A DNA stretch of 64,000 nucleotides. Source: Bacillus sp. 03113 (GTDB taxonomy: Bacteria > Bacillota > Bacilli > Bacillales > Cytobacillaceae). The notes beneath the pieces were generated by a model. That model saw only the letters and a list, made by a program, of their open reading frames with translations. It ran no database searches and had not been told where the DNA came from. This document shows, one piece after another, positions 1 to 8,953 of the stretch (within the stretch, counting starts at the first letter, position 1; each line of letters begins with the position of its first letter). The stretch lies in the NCBI RefSeq assembly GCF_006546985.1, contig NZ_VATK01000004.1, positions 62,001 through 126,000 of the forward strand, written 5' to 3'. Position numbers and translations under genes: made by a program.

Positions 1-1441
1 CAATCCCCATATAATCATCTTTTTCAATTTCCAAACCATCAATGCAAGTGTTTCGAACGGCAAAAGTAATTTGGCCGGACTTAACATGCTTAATAGCCTC
101 TGTCATCGCCTCTTTATTCTCTATCATACCAAGGTCAGGATGAAAAGATAGTAATGCAGAAAGCCCTTGAGGAACCGTTTTTGCTGGAATAACAGCAACT
201 TCTTCATCTAATACTTCTGCTACTTGTTCCGCAGCCATTATAATATTTTTGTTGTTTGGTAGTATAATGATTTTTTTTGCCTTAATATTTTTAATCGCTT
301 TCACAAAATCCTCAGTACTAGGATTCATCGTTTGCCCGCCTTCAATGATCACATGAGCTCCCATACTTTTAAACAGTGAAGCAATCCCGCTTCCCATTGA
401 TACAGCAATAATTCCATATTCCTGCTCTTCTAATTGGGCCGGAACAGGGGCTTCTATTAATGGCTTTCCAACAATGGTTGAATGTTGCTCTCTCATATTT
501 TCAATTTTCATATTAATAAGGCTGCCATATTGTTGACCGTAGTTTAATACTTCACCTGGCTGCTCTGAGTGAATATGTACTTTAACAATCTCATCATCCG
601 AAATGACAAGCAAAGAATCACCATACTTGCTCATTTCATTACGAAACTTTTCCTCATTAAAAGGATGATTATTAAGTTTTTTCTCTTCAAACCGAACCAT
701 AAATTCTGTACAATAGCCATATTCAATATCTTCTGTATTTATAAAGCTTTGCACGCTTTTATGGTGTTCAGCATTCACAAGCTCATCCATGGAAGATAAA
801 GAAAGCTTTCCATCTGGAAGCTCTTCCCCTTTTAACTCTGCTAAAAGACCTTCATAAACAAAAACCAACCCTTGACCCCCGCTATCAACGACCCCTACTT
901 CTTTTAGCACAGGGAGCAAGTCAGGCGTTCGATTTAAAGATGCCTTTGCTTCTTTCACAACCTCTTCCATAATATAAATGATATCATCTTGATTCTCAGC
1001 CGCTTTAACAGCTGCCCGTGCAGAATCTTTAGCAACTGTTAGGATCGTTCCTTCTACAGGCTTCATAACCGCTTTATATGCCGTTTCAACTCCACCCTGT
1101 AAAGCTTTTGCAAACTCCTTTCCATTAAGAACCGATTTCTGCTCAATAGCTTTTGCAAAACCTCTGAATAATTGGGAGAGAATCACACCTGAATTCCCTC
1201 TTGCTCCCATAAGCAATCCTTTTGAAAGTGATTTTGCTACTGCACCTATATGATTTTGAACATTATTTTGAACCTCTTTTGCTCCTGAAGTGATGGACAA
1301 GCTCATATTAGTTCCTGTATCACCATCTGGAACCGGAAATACGTTTAATGCATCAACGTATTTAGCATTTGAGGATAGGTAGTTTGCTCCTTGAATAATC
1401 ATTTCAGCGAAACGCTTTCCATCTAAGACAGTTATAGACAC
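1..1441 (-). CDS. fakA: Fatty acid kinase subunit FakA (YloV), 3' end off the left edge
   Basis: This is the kinase subunit that phosphorylates FakB-bound fatty acids in the cytoplasm, feeding exogenous fatty acids into phospholipid synthesis. About 480 residues are present; the family is near 550, so roughly 70 C-terminal residues lie beyond base 1. The N-terminal DhaL-type kinase domain shows the Mg/ATP motif PDGDTGTNM near residues 35-45 and [11 protein letters not shown] further on. The start is a GTG at 1441, chosen because GGGAGG lies about 8 nt upstream and the protein then begins [14 protein letters not shown], as in relatives. It follows yloU by 17 nt, the usual Bacillus yloU-yloV pair. 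The family assignment is firm; the kinase role rests on studied homologues. Confidence 0.93.
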   Translation of the reverse strand, partial: MSITVLDGKRFAEMIIQGANYLSSNAKYVDALNVFPVPDGDTGTNMSLSITSGAKEVQNNVQNHIGAVAKSLSKGLLMGARGNSGVILSQLFRGFAKAIEQKSVLNGKEFAKALQGGVETAYKAVMKPVEGTILTVAKDSARAAVKAAENQDDIIYIMEEVVKEAKASLNRTPDLLPVLKEVGVVDSGGQGLVFVYEGLLAELKGEELPDGKLSLSSMDELVNAEHHKSVQSFINTEDIEYGYCTEFMVRFEEKKLNNHPFNEEKFRNEMSKYGDSLLVISDDEIVKVHIHSEQPGEVLNYGQQYGSLINMKIENMREQHSTIVGKPLIEAPVPAQLEEQEYGIIAVSMGSGIASLFKSMGAHVIIEGGQTMNPSTEDFVKAIKNIKAKKIIILPNNKNIIMAAEQVAEVLDEEVAVIPAKTVPQGLSALLSFHPDLGMIENKEAMTEAIKHVKSGQITFAVRNTCIDGLEIEKDDYMGI

Positions 1442-1458
1442 AACGCTTACCTCCCTAA

Positions 1459-1821
1459 TTATGGGTTCGTTACACGAACTCCCTGAACGAAAATATTAAC
1501 TGATTCTACCGAAAGCCCAACGGTTTTATTAAGCGTATACTTCACCTTCGATTGTACATTATGAGCGATTTCTGAAATTTTCGTTCCATAGCTAACAATG
1601 ATATACATGTCAATATGGACCTCTTCACCTTCTTGACGAACGATCACACCTCGAGTAAAGTTTTCTTTTCTCAGTATGTCTGTAAGGCCATCCTTAATTT
1701 GATTTTTTGAGGCCATTCCGACGATTCCATAGCAATCTACAGCAGCACCACCTGCAAGTATTGCGATTACTTCATTTGATATATCAATTTGTCCGAATGC
1801 CGTTTTTAGTTCAATGGACAT
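1459..1821 (-). CDS. yloU: Asp23/Gls24 family envelope-stress protein YloU
   Basis: A 120-residue protein of the Asp23/Gls24 family, starting [15 protein letters not shown] with the family's conserved [15 protein letters not shown] segment. Members are small cytoplasmic or membrane-associated proteins linked to cell-envelope homeostasis; the molecular activity is not settled. An in-frame extension of 14 residues exists upstream, but the ATG at 1821 is preferred because a strong AAAGGGGG ribosome site sits just before it and the length then equals that of the B. subtilis homologue. It is the first gene of a unit with fakA and is divergent from rpmB. Confidence 0.9.
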   Translation of the reverse strand: MSIELKTAFGQIDISNEVIAILAGGAAVDCYGIVGMASKNQIKDGLTDILRKENFTRGVIVRQEGEEVHIDMYIIVSYGTKISEIAHNVQSKVKYTLNKTVGLSVESVNIFVQGVRVTNP

Positions 1822-2121
1822 GAGTCGTTCCCCCTTTGGAAATTGCTCCTTTGCTAAAGACATTTTACTATAACGCTTTTTATTTTGAAAGCCATTCTAT
1901 TTCCATCCATTTTGTCGTAAAGAAGATGTCAAGTAATTATTCTTGAAAGCTTATGCTTTCCTATTGCAATAGGATGAGTAGTATGATAAATTATTAAAGT
2001 ATCTTTTAATGTAGAAAAACTTCCTTTGATTGTTTTTCACGTTTCTCAGATTGGGTAATCTGACAATTGAAATGAAAGCTTGAAGCTGAATTCAGCTTTG
2101 TTTATAAGGAGGGGAATTATT
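1822..2121. promoter_or_regulatory. Divergent yloU/rpmB intergenic region with four inverted repeats
   Basis: This 300-base gap separates divergent yloU and rpmB. It holds four short perfect or near-perfect dyads: GAAAGC-ttat-GCTTTC at 1945-1960, TCCTATTGCAATAGGA at 1959-1974, CAGATT-gggt-AATCTG at 2047-2062, and AAGCTGAATTCAGCTT at 2083-2098. The last two lie in what should be the rpmB leader, just upstream of its ribosome site. I could not place a convincing sigma-A promoter with normal spacing on either strand. An operator or leader-RNA role is inference only. Confidence 0.5.
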
Positions 2122-2310
2122 ATGCCACGTAAATGTGTTGTAACTGGTAAAAAAACAACTACAGGTAATGCACGCTCCCATGCGATGAACGCAAATAAAC
2201 GTACATGGGGTGCAAACCTTCAAAAAGTGCGTATTCTTGTAGACGGTAAACCTAAGCGTGTTTGGGTTTCTGCAAGAGCATTAAGATCTGGAAAAGTAGA
2301 GCGAGTTTAA
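2122..2310 (+). CDS. rpmB: 50S ribosomal protein L28
   Basis: L28 is a structural protein of the large ribosomal subunit. The product is 62 residues, the same as B. subtilis L28, beginning [20 protein letters not shown] and ending in the basic GKVERV tail. The start at 2122 was chosen over an in-frame upstream codon because AAGGAGGGG lies 8 nt before it. Only one cysteine is present in the first ten residues, so this is the zinc-free form without paired CxxC motifs. It is a single-gene unit on the plus strand, followed by a strong terminator, as in B. subtilis. Confidence 0.97.
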   Translation: MPRKCVVTGKKTTTGNARSHAMNANKRTWGANLQKVRILVDGKPKRVWVSARALRSGKVERV

Positions 2311-2371
2311 TTTAGAAAAAGCTCCAGTACGTTGATTAGAACGGCTGGACGCTGGATCTAGACATGAGTAA

Positions 2372-2408
2372 GGGTGCCCAAACAGAAATACGATTGGGCA
2401 CCCTTTTT
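2372..2408 (+). terminator. Rho-independent terminator of rpmB
   Basis: Perfect 9-bp stem GGGTGCCCA / TGGGCACCC (2372-2380 with 2395-2403) followed by a T-run. It is about 60 nt after the rpmB stop and lies between the convergent rpmB and spoVM/thiN units. Confidence 0.9.
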
Positions 2409-2472
2409 CATTGTTTAAAAAAATGGAGGATCACCACTTTTGGATAACCCTCATCTCTAAATAATGTATTAT

Positions 2473-2550
2473 TTATTTTTTAAAAGCACCTAACATTGCT
2501 CGGACAAGTCCTCCAATAAATCTTGGCAGTTTAATCGTATAAAATTTCAT
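2473..2550 (-). CDS. spoVM: Stage V sporulation protein M (SpoVM), 25 residues
   Basis: SpoVM is a tiny amphipathic alpha-helical peptide that recognises the convex forespore outer membrane and anchors SpoIVA, starting spore coat assembly. The product begins MKFYTIKLPRFIGG and ends GAFKK, 25 residues against 26 in B. subtilis. The Pro at position 9, known to be needed for correct membrane placement, is present. An AAGGAGGGA ribosome site precedes the ATG by about 7 nt. It lies between thiN and rpmB as in B. subtilis. In B. subtilis it is made in the mother cell under sigma-E. Confidence 0.95.
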   Translation of the reverse strand: MKFYTIKLPRFIGGLVRAMLGAFKK

Positions 2551-2633
2551 GAATGATGTCCCTCCTTACACATCCTTCTTCCTCTTCCATACATATTCAA
2601 ATGATGTTCATAAGTTCTTTTTTTAACAATTGT

Positions 2634-3281
2634 TTAGTCTTGACTCCTTACAACCATTAATATGCCCTCTTCGAATGAAAAAGTACCAGAATCATTTTTT
2701 AGTTCATTACTAATACATAGTGTTGAACTTATTGGAATATGACTATCAGTAAGTGGATATTTAAAGCCTTTTAAAGTGAGACCTTTAATATTGAATGCAA
2801 TAGGGAGAAATGAAATATATTTCTTTTCATCGTTCTTTAAAATAGAATAAGTTCCTGGACCGACAAGATAAACGATGTTTTTTTGATCAATCATATAAAT
2901 TTTATTGGAGTTTCCAGCTAAAAGAGGCTTTAGCATTAAATGAATATTTGCTAAGAAATGATCAATTCGTCCACCTGTAGCTCCAAAGAGTCGAATACAG
3001 GATGAATTTTGATCTAAAGCCCAATTTAATGCCAGCTCCATATCGGTTTCATCTTTCTCCGATTTATATTTTTTTATCGATTTTAGCTGCTGTTCTAATT
3101 TACTTAAATCCTCTGCAGAAATGGAATCGAAATCACCAAAAGCAATTTCAGGAATAATCCCAGCTTGATAAATGGTTTTGACTCCTCGATCTACTCCAAC
3201 CCAAATACAATCTTCATGATGAAAATCAATTAGTTTTGGCATTAAATCTTCTGGTCCACTACCAACGATATGTATATCCAT
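2634..3281 (-). CDS. thiN: Thiamine pyrophosphokinase
   Basis: ThiN transfers pyrophosphate from ATP to thiamine, giving thiamine diphosphate in the cytoplasm. The 215-residue protein begins MDIHIVGSGPEDLMP and contains WVGVDRGV, FGDFDSI, SEKDETDMELAL and the GATGGRIDHFLANI motif that binds nucleotide and Mg. The ATG at 3281 was chosen over an upstream TTG because the GGAG ribosome site overlaps the TTG codon; the resulting length matches B. subtilis YloS. It sits between spoVM and rpe, as in other Bacillus. Confidence 0.93.
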   Translation of the reverse strand: MDIHIVGSGPEDLMPKLIDFHHEDCIWVGVDRGVKTIYQAGIIPEIAFGDFDSISAEDLSKLEQQLKSIKKYKSEKDETDMELALNWALDQNSSCIRLFGATGGRIDHFLANIHLMLKPLLAGNSNKIYMIDQKNIVYLVGPGTYSILKNDEKKYISFLPIAFNIKGLTLKGFKYPLTDSHIPISSTLCISNELKNDSGTFSFEEGILMVVRSQD

Positions 3282-3376
3282 GAGAAACAACTCCAAAAAA
3301 AATATTCTGTTCTAGACACCTTTATTTTATCATTCTTAAGGTGGCTAGAACAGAAAGCCAATTCTTATTAAATCTA

Positions 3377-4021
3377 TTATCCTCTTAATTCTGCAATTGC
3401 TTTTTGTCGGTCTTTTTCGTTGTAAATAGCGGAGCCTGCAACAAGAACAGTTGCACCTGCTTTGATGCAAGCTTTAGCTGTTTCCTTATTAACTCCACCA
3501 TCAACTTCAATCTCAACTGATAAACCTCGCTCTTGAACCATCTCTTTCACCTTAACAATTTTAGGAAGAACGGAAGTAATGAATGATTGCCCACCAAAAC
3601 CCGGGTTAACGGTCATTAAGAGGACCATATCAATATCTTCAATAATGTGTTGAATGGATTCAACAGGAGTAGCTGGATTTAAAACCACACCTGCTTTTAC
3701 TCCGTAGGATTTAATTAAATGGATCGTTCTGTGTAAGTGAGGACAGGCTTCAACGTGAACAGTAATATAGTCCGCACCTGACTTTGCGAATGCTTCAATG
3801 TATTGATCAGGATTTTCAATCATTAAATGAACATCTAACGGAAGTTTTGTCACAGGGCGGATCGCATCTACAATTAATGGCCCAATTGTAATGTTTGGTA
3901 CAAAATGACCATCCATCACATCAACATGGATATAATCCGCTCCCCCAATTTCAACATCTTTTATTTCTTCACCAAGCTTTGAAAAATCAGCAGATAATAT
4001 GGATGGGGCAATTTTAACCAT
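3377..4021 (-). CDS. rpe: Ribulose-phosphate 3-epimerase
   Basis: Rpe interconverts ribulose 5-phosphate and xylulose 5-phosphate in the pentose phosphate pathway. The 214-residue TIM-barrel protein has the family motifs KIAPSILSADF at the N-terminus, VDVMDGHFVPN (metal-binding Asp and His), DVHLMI, NPGFGGQ and EVDGGV. A GAGG ribosome site precedes the ATG at 4021. It follows rsgA after 2 nt, so the two are probably co-translated within the prpC-prkC-rsgA-rpe-thiN series. Confidence 0.96.
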   Translation of the reverse strand: MVKIAPSILSADFSKLGEEIKDVEIGGADYIHVDVMDGHFVPNITIGPLIVDAIRPVTKLPLDVHLMIENPDQYIEAFAKSGADYITVHVEACPHLHRTIHLIKSYGVKAGVVLNPATPVESIQHIIEDIDMVLLMTVNPGFGGQSFITSVLPKIVKVKEMVQERGLSVEIEVDGGVNKETAKACIKAGATVLVAGSAIYNEKDRQKAIAELRG

Positions 4022-4023
4022 TT

Positions 4024-4905
4024 CTAATACCTCGGCTTTCTATCTTTAATTTCTTGTAGAAAATCTTTATAATGCTCATAACGATAGGAAGGGATACTTC
4101 CATTCGTATAAGCCTCTTTCACAGCACATTTTGGTTCCAAAAGATGAAGGCAGCCTCTAAATTTACATTTTTCGCTTTCTTCTAATATTTCAGGGAAGCA
4201 TTCGTTTAAATCCTCTGCATTCATATCAATAAATTCAAGAGAGCTAAAACCTGGTGTATCAGCTACTAAACCGTTTCCTATTTCTATCAGCTCTACATGT
4301 CTTGTCGTATGCTTCCCTCTTCCTAAATAAGAAGATATATCATCTGTTTTCAGCTCTAAGTCAGGACGTAAAGCATTTAATAACGACGATTTACCGACAC
4401 CTGATTGACCTGCAAAAACGGAAATGACTCCTTTTAAATAAGGAGAAAGCTCTTCTATTCCATCCTCGGTCTTTGATGAAGTTAGTAAAACTGTATACCC
4501 AGCTTGTCTATAATTAGCTGCAAATTGTTCAATCTGCATGGAATGCTCAACGCTAGCTAAATCCATTTTCGTAATACAAATGATAGGCCGGATATGATTA
4601 AACTCTACCAAGACAAGAAATCGGTCCAATAAAGTCGTGCTAAAATCTGGTTCAACAGCAGAAAAAACAAGAATTGCTTGATCTACATTGGCAATAGGCG
4701 GACGTACTAATTCATTTTTTCTTTCCTTGATTTCGAGTATATATCCATCTGTTTCATTTTCAGCTTGAAATACGACCTCATCTCCAACTAGTGGGGTAAT
4801 CTTTTTTTTGCGGAATACACCCCTGCCTCGGCATTGAGTCACTTTATTCTCACTAAAAACATAGTAAAAGCCGCTTAACGCTTTAATAATTTTGCCTTCT
4901 GGCAT
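4024..4905 (-). CDS. rsgA: Ribosome small-subunit GTPase RsgA (YloQ)
   Basis: RsgA is a circularly permuted GTPase that checks late 30S maturation and is stimulated by the 30S subunit. The 293-residue product begins MPEGKIIKALSGFYYV (N-terminal OB fold). The GTPase motifs appear in permuted order: TKMD (G4), GQSGVGKSSLLN (G1), then DTPGF (G3). A C-terminal zinc motif CKFRGCLH with a following Cys closes the protein. The start at 4905 has AAGGAG just upstream; a 31-residue upstream extension that would overlap prkC is rejected. It lies 16 nt after prkC, and RsgA homologues are known PrkC substrates. Confidence 0.95.
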   Translation of the reverse strand: MPEGKIIKALSGFYYVFSENKVTQCRGRGVFRKKKITPLVGDEVVFQAENETDGYILEIKERKNELVRPPIANVDQAILVFSAVEPDFSTTLLDRFLVLVEFNHIRPIICITKMDLASVEHSMQIEQFAANYRQAGYTVLLTSSKTEDGIEELSPYLKGVISVFAGQSGVGKSSLLNALRPDLELKTDDISSYLGRGKHTTRHVELIEIGNGLVADTPGFSSLEFIDMNAEDLNECFPEILEESEKCKFRGCLHLLEPKCAVKEAYTNGSIPSYRYEHYKDFLQEIKDRKPRY

Positions 4906-4921
4906 AGCAACGCTCCTTGCT

Positions 4922-6895
4922 TTATTCTTGATATTGAACGACTTTATCAATAATGACATTTTGATCACGAATGACCTTATACTCAGCTTGACCTCCATAT
5001 GGGATCGTTAATTGAATTCTTTTTTGGGTCGTTTCAGTTATCGTAAACGTCTCAGCTGGCTCAGTAATGTCCCTATTAGCATCTTCGATAAAAATCTGTA
5101 CTTGTTGTGCTTGACCTTCAACAGAAGGCTCATAAGGGATCGTGATATCTTCATTAACTTGTTTAGGTTGATTGTTTTTTCCTTTGGAAATAACAACAGA
5201 GACATCAGATCCTTTTTTTAAGTTTGTTCCAGGCTCAGGAGATTGTGAAATAACAAATCCTTCAGAAATTTGATCACTATATTCCTCTGAAGCAATACGT
5301 ATATTTAAACCTGTTAAATTGGCATATTCATTAACGGCTTGCCTTGAATTTCCTTTTAAATCCTTCAGTCTTATTAACTCAGGCCCTTTGCTAATAGTAA
5401 ATTCAAGATCGGTTTCCTCTGGAACAACTTGATCCCCTTTTGAAAAGCTTTGTTCAAGAATAGTCCCAGGAGATTGATTTTCATCAAATACTTCTTTTGT
5501 TCGAATGGATCTAAAATTCTGCTCATCTAATAAAGCTTCAACATCCTCAAATTGTCTGCTCCGATAATCAGAAAGCTCAAATTTTTCTTTACCTTTGCTT
5601 TCGTACAAGCTAATTTCTGTACCTTCATCAACAAATTTTCCTGCTGACGGGTTTGTCCTAATAATTTTCCCTGCATCGATATATTCATCATTCATTTGAA
5701 TGGTTTTCCCTATAATAAATCCGTTTGATTGCAGTTTTGTAATGGCTTTATCAGTTGTCATATGGGAAACATCTGGGACTTTTATTTCTTTTGGTGCCAT
5801 GATTTCAGGGAGTAACGTAAAAGCCAGTAAGGATAAAGTAGCTACTATTAGTAAACTTGTAAATAAAATAATAAGCATTTTATTCCGTTTTTTTGGCTTC
5901 TTTTCTTGTTGACTTTTTTTAGATTCCCCTTGGTATGGCTTAAACGGTTTTGTTCCTTTACCATGGACAATCGTTTCATCAAGGTTCGGATACTCTTGAT
6001 CATTGGTAATAATTGGAACAGCTTTTGTTACCTCATCATCGATCGGAACTATGAATTTTTCTTCATCCATCCTACTAGGGTCTAGAGCAGTCCATAAATC
6101 CTCGTCCATTTCATCAACACTTGTATAGCGGCGAAATGGATCTTTCGCTGTTGCCTTTAACACAATATTTTCTACACTTTGTGGTATTAATGGGTTCCAC
6201 CTTCTTAATGAAGGGGTTTCTGATTGTAAATGTTTTAAAGCAATGGAGATTGCCGATTCTCCTGAAAACGGTAATCGACCTGTTAACAGCTCAAACATGA
6301 CAATCCCAAGTGAGTATATATCTGACTTTTTGTTCGCCATTCCCCCTCTAGCTTGCTCTGGGGATAAATAATGGACAGATCCCAAAACAGAATTTGTTTG
6401 AGTTATGCTTGTCGCACTGAGTGCTAGGGCGATCCCAAAATCCGTTATTTTCACATTGCCATTATGATCAATAAGTATATTTTGCGGTTTTATGTCTCGA
6501 TGAATAATGTGATTTTGATGAGCGTGAGAAATAGCAGATGTAAGCTGTCTCATGATGTTAAGTGCTTCATCAATGTTTATCGGTGAATTTTGCTGTATGT
6601 ATTGTTTTAGTGTTTGGCCATCAACATATTCCATGACAATATAATAAATAGAATCTTCTTCTCCAACATCATAAATACCCACAATATTTGGATGAACTAA
6701 ACTTGTCGCAGACTGTGCTTCTCTATGAAAACGACGAATAAACTCTTCATCATTGGCAAAGTCTAATCTAAGCATTTTAACGGCTACATCACGATCTAAA
6801 ATCATATCATGTGCAAGGTAGACGTTCGCCATTCCACCGCCGCCAACCATATCTAAAATTCGATATCGGCCACTAATTCTTTTGCCAATCATCAT
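4922..6895 (-). CDS. prkC: Membrane Ser/Thr protein kinase PrkC with three PASTA repeats
   Basis: PrkC is a single-pass Hanks-type kinase that senses muropeptides or lipid II outside the cell and phosphorylates translation and wall proteins; in Bacillus it also triggers spore germination. The 657 residues comprise a kinase domain (about 10-270) with the glycine loop GGGGMANVY, Lys40, HRDIKPQN (132-139) and DFG (152-154); a Thr-rich activation loop; a lysine-rich juxtamembrane linker; one membrane helix (about 340-362); and three extracellular PASTA repeats followed by a unique C-terminal tail. The ATG overlaps the prpC stop as ATGA, so the pair is translationally coupled. Confidence 0.96.
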   Translation of the reverse strand: MMIGKRISGRYRILDMVGGGGMANVYLAHDMILDRDVAVKMLRLDFANDEEFIRRFHREAQSATSLVHPNIVGIYDVGEEDSIYYIVMEYVDGQTLKQYIQQNSPINIDEALNIMRQLTSAISHAHQNHIIHRDIKPQNILIDHNGNVKITDFGIALALSATSITQTNSVLGSVHYLSPEQARGGMANKKSDIYSLGIVMFELLTGRLPFSGESAISIALKHLQSETPSLRRWNPLIPQSVENIVLKATAKDPFRRYTSVDEMDEDLWTALDPSRMDEEKFIVPIDDEVTKAVPIITNDQEYPNLDETIVHGKGTKPFKPYQGESKKSQQEKKPKKRNKMLIILFTSLLIVATLSLLAFTLLPEIMAPKEIKVPDVSHMTTDKAITKLQSNGFIIGKTIQMNDEYIDAGKIIRTNPSAGKFVDEGTEISLYESKGKEKFELSDYRSRQFEDVEALLDEQNFRSIRTKEVFDENQSPGTILEQSFSKGDQVVPEETDLEFTISKGPELIRLKDLKGNSRQAVNEYANLTGLNIRIASEEYSDQISEGFVISQSPEPGTNLKKGSDVSVVISKGKNNQPKQVNEDITIPYEPSVEGQAQQVQIFIEDANRDITEPAETFTITETTQKRIQLTIPYGGQAEYKVIRDQNVIIDKVVQYQE

Positions 6896-7650
6896 AAATT
6901 ATCACCTGCTTGCTGCCCATCAACAAACTCGATAATGACAATGGTGATATTATCATCTCCTCCGTTTTCGTTTGCTAATTTAATCAGAATCGATGCTTTC
7001 TCATTCAACAAAAGATCTGTTTTCAAAACTTCGACCATATTAGCGTCCGCAACTTTGTTTGATAATCCATCTGAGCATAATAAAAGAAGGTCACCTTCTT
7101 CAAAAATAATCGTTTTAATATCCATATCGACGGATTGTTCCGTCCCTAATGCCCTCAATAAAACATTTTTGCGCGGATGATGTTCTGCATCCTCCTTCGT
7201 AATCTGACCAGATCGAACAAGCTCATTCACCAGCGAATGATCTTCAGTAACTTGTTTAAAACCATCTTCATTATACAGATAGCATCTGCTGTCTCCAATA
7301 TTGGCAATCGTTGCAAAATGATCTGTACATATGACGGCGACTATGGTCGTCCCCATTCCTTCACATTCCGTATGGGTTTTTGCATGGTCAAATAAAATTT
7401 TATTTACATTTTGTATGCTAGTCATTAACCAAACTTCAGCTTGTTCTGCCGTTTCAATCTTGTCTGCTTTTTCCCATAAAGCTTGCATATTTAATAGAGC
7501 CATTTCACTTGCAACATCTCCAGCACGGTGGCCGCCCATGCCATCTGCTACAATGGCAAGGCGTTGTCCATATTGATTACTGAAAATACCACCATTATCT
7601 TCATTATGCTGACGAATTCTCCCTTGGTCAGTCATAAAAACCGCCTTCAT
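6892..7650 (-). CDS. prpC: PP2C-type phosphoprotein phosphatase PrpC
   Basis: PrpC is the Mn/Mg-dependent Ser/Thr phosphatase that reverses PrkC phosphorylation. The 252-residue product begins MKAVFMTDQGRIRQHNEDN and has the PP2C motifs QHNEDNGG, VADGMGGHRAGDVAS (metal-binding Asp), NIGDSRCYL, LLLCSDGL and GGDDNITIVI. The start at 7650 is supported by GAGGTGATAA upstream and by family length. A 20-residue upstream extension running into rlmN is not credible. It starts 4 nt after the rlmN stop and its own stop overlaps the prkC start. Confidence 0.96.
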   Translation of the reverse strand: MKAVFMTDQGRIRQHNEDNGGIFSNQYGQRLAIVADGMGGHRAGDVASEMALLNMQALWEKADKIETAEQAEVWLMTSIQNVNKILFDHAKTHTECEGMGTTIVAVICTDHFATIANIGDSRCYLYNEDGFKQVTEDHSLVNELVRSGQITKEDAEHHPRKNVLLRALGTEQSVDMDIKTIIFEEGDLLLLCSDGLSNKVADANMVEVLKTDLLLNEKASILIKLANENGGDDNITIVIIEFVDGQQAGDNL

Positions 7651-7654
7651 TTTA

Positions 7655-8743
7655 TCACCTCGTTTCTTCTTTACGCTCCTTTGCTCGCAATTGACCGCAT
7701 GCTGCATCAATATCGTGACCTTGTTCTCTGCGAATGGTTACGTTTACCCCGTGGTTTTTCAATGTTTTTTCAAATAAAAAGATTTGCTCTCTAGGTGTTC
7801 TCACATAATCTCTTTCAGGTACATAGTTTACTGGGATTAAATTAACGTGACATTTTATCCCTTTTATCAACTGCGCAAGCTCTTCTGCATGCTCAACTTG
7901 ATCGTTTTCACCACCGAATAATCCATATTCAAAGCTTACTCTTCTTCCAGTTTTATTGACATAATAACGGATTGCCTCCATTAAATCTGGGAGTTTATAA
8001 GCACGGTTAATCGGCATAAGCTTTCCTCGCAACTCTGAATTTGGAGCATGAAGAGATAGAGCAAAATTGATTTGCAGCTTTTCATCTGCAAATTGATAAA
8101 TTTTCGGAATAATGCCGCTCGTCGATACGGTAATGTGGCGAGCACCAATATTTAATGCTTGATCATGATTAATAATTTTCAAAAATGACATCATTTGATC
8201 GTAATTGTCAAAAGGTTCTCCAATTCCCATAATAACAACGGAGCTAACACGTTCATTGCTTTCATCTAAAGCTTGCTGCACTTTCACTACTTGAGCAACA
8301 ATTTCTCCAGCTTCCAAGTTTCTTTTTAAACCACCAAGCGTAGATGCACAAAATGTACAGCCAATTCTACACCCAACCTGGGTCGTTACACAGACAGAAT
8401 TCCCATATTCATGTCTCATTAAAACAGTTTCTATCGAATAGCCATCCTGTAATTCAAATAAAAATTTGATGGTTCCATCAGAGGATGTTTGCTGCACAAT
8501 AGTTTTAAGAGTTGTAATAGTAAAGCTTTCTTCTAATTTTTCTCTTAATCCTTTAGACAGGTTCGTCATATCTTGAAACGAATGCGCACGCTTTTTATAA
8601 AGCCAATCAAAAATTTGTTCCGCTCTAAAAGCTTTATCATTTTGCTCCTTTAACCATTCTTTAAGCTCGTGTAGTTGTAAAGAATAGATGGAAGGTTTTG
8701 ATGCGATCGTTTTAATCTTTTCGTTTTTGGTTGTTTGTTCCAT
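7655..8743 (-). CDS. rlmN: Dual-specificity 23S rRNA/tRNA adenine-C2 methyltransferase RlmN
   Basis: RlmN is a radical-SAM enzyme that makes 2-methyladenosine at A2503 of 23S rRNA and A37 of some tRNAs. The 362-residue product contains the 4Fe-4S motif CRIGCTFC (Cys125, 129, 132), the SAM-binding [11 protein letters not shown] segment, and near the C-terminus the DAACGQL cysteine that serves as resolving residue. It heads the run rlmN-prpC-prkC-rsgA-rpe. A composite repeat lies between it and rsmB, so whether it is co-transcribed with the upstream genes is unclear. Confidence 0.96.
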   Translation of the reverse strand: MEQTTKNEKIKTIASKPSIYSLQLHELKEWLKEQNDKAFRAEQIFDWLYKKRAHSFQDMTNLSKGLREKLEESFTITTLKTIVQQTSSDGTIKFLFELQDGYSIETVLMRHEYGNSVCVTTQVGCRIGCTFCASTLGGLKRNLEAGEIVAQVVKVQQALDESNERVSSVVIMGIGEPFDNYDQMMSFLKIINHDQALNIGARHITVSTSGIIPKIYQFADEKLQINFALSLHAPNSELRGKLMPINRAYKLPDLMEAIRYYVNKTGRRVSFEYGLFGGENDQVEHAEELAQLIKGIKCHVNLIPVNYVPERDYVRTPREQIFLFEKTLKNHGVNVTIRREQGHDIDAACGQLRAKERKEETR

Positions 8744-8774
8744 TATCTTACACCTTCTTTCTTTTATTATCTAG

Positions 8775-8953
8775 TTTTGAAGTACAGGAAGTACTAGTGC
8801 CGATAAAGGCATAAGGCCGTGGCGTTTTTAATCGGCCACTTTTCTTTGTCTAGCTTCAGCGCCTAACCCTTGTGAAAAATAACCATTTGCCTCTAAAAGT
8901 AAAGAACACTTTTTGAGGCAAATGAACATTTTTCTTCAGGGCTGATCAAGGCG
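8775..8953. repeat. Composite dispersed repeat copy 1 (module A inverted, then module B)
   Basis: This copy fills the rsmB-rlmN gap. Bases 8775-8843 are module A in reverse orientation (…GTACAGGAAGTACTAGTGCCGAT… to …AATCGGCCACTTTT). Bases 8851-8953 are module B, which folds as a long hairpin: CGCCT pairs with AGGCG, CCCT with AGGG, GAAAAAT with ATTTTTC, and CATTTGCCTC with GAGGCAAATG. Module B ends inside the last codons of rsmB. Related copies are at about 17.8, 34.6, 35.7, 61.7 and 63.9 kb. Confidence 0.85.

Noticed and set aside
1964-1987. Promoter TTGCAA…TATGAT for rpmB
   Set aside because: The spacer is only 12 bases, too short for a sigma-A promoter.
8775-8953. Insertion sequence remnant
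   Set aside because: There is no transposase fragment, no clear target duplication, and the structure is purely palindromic modules.
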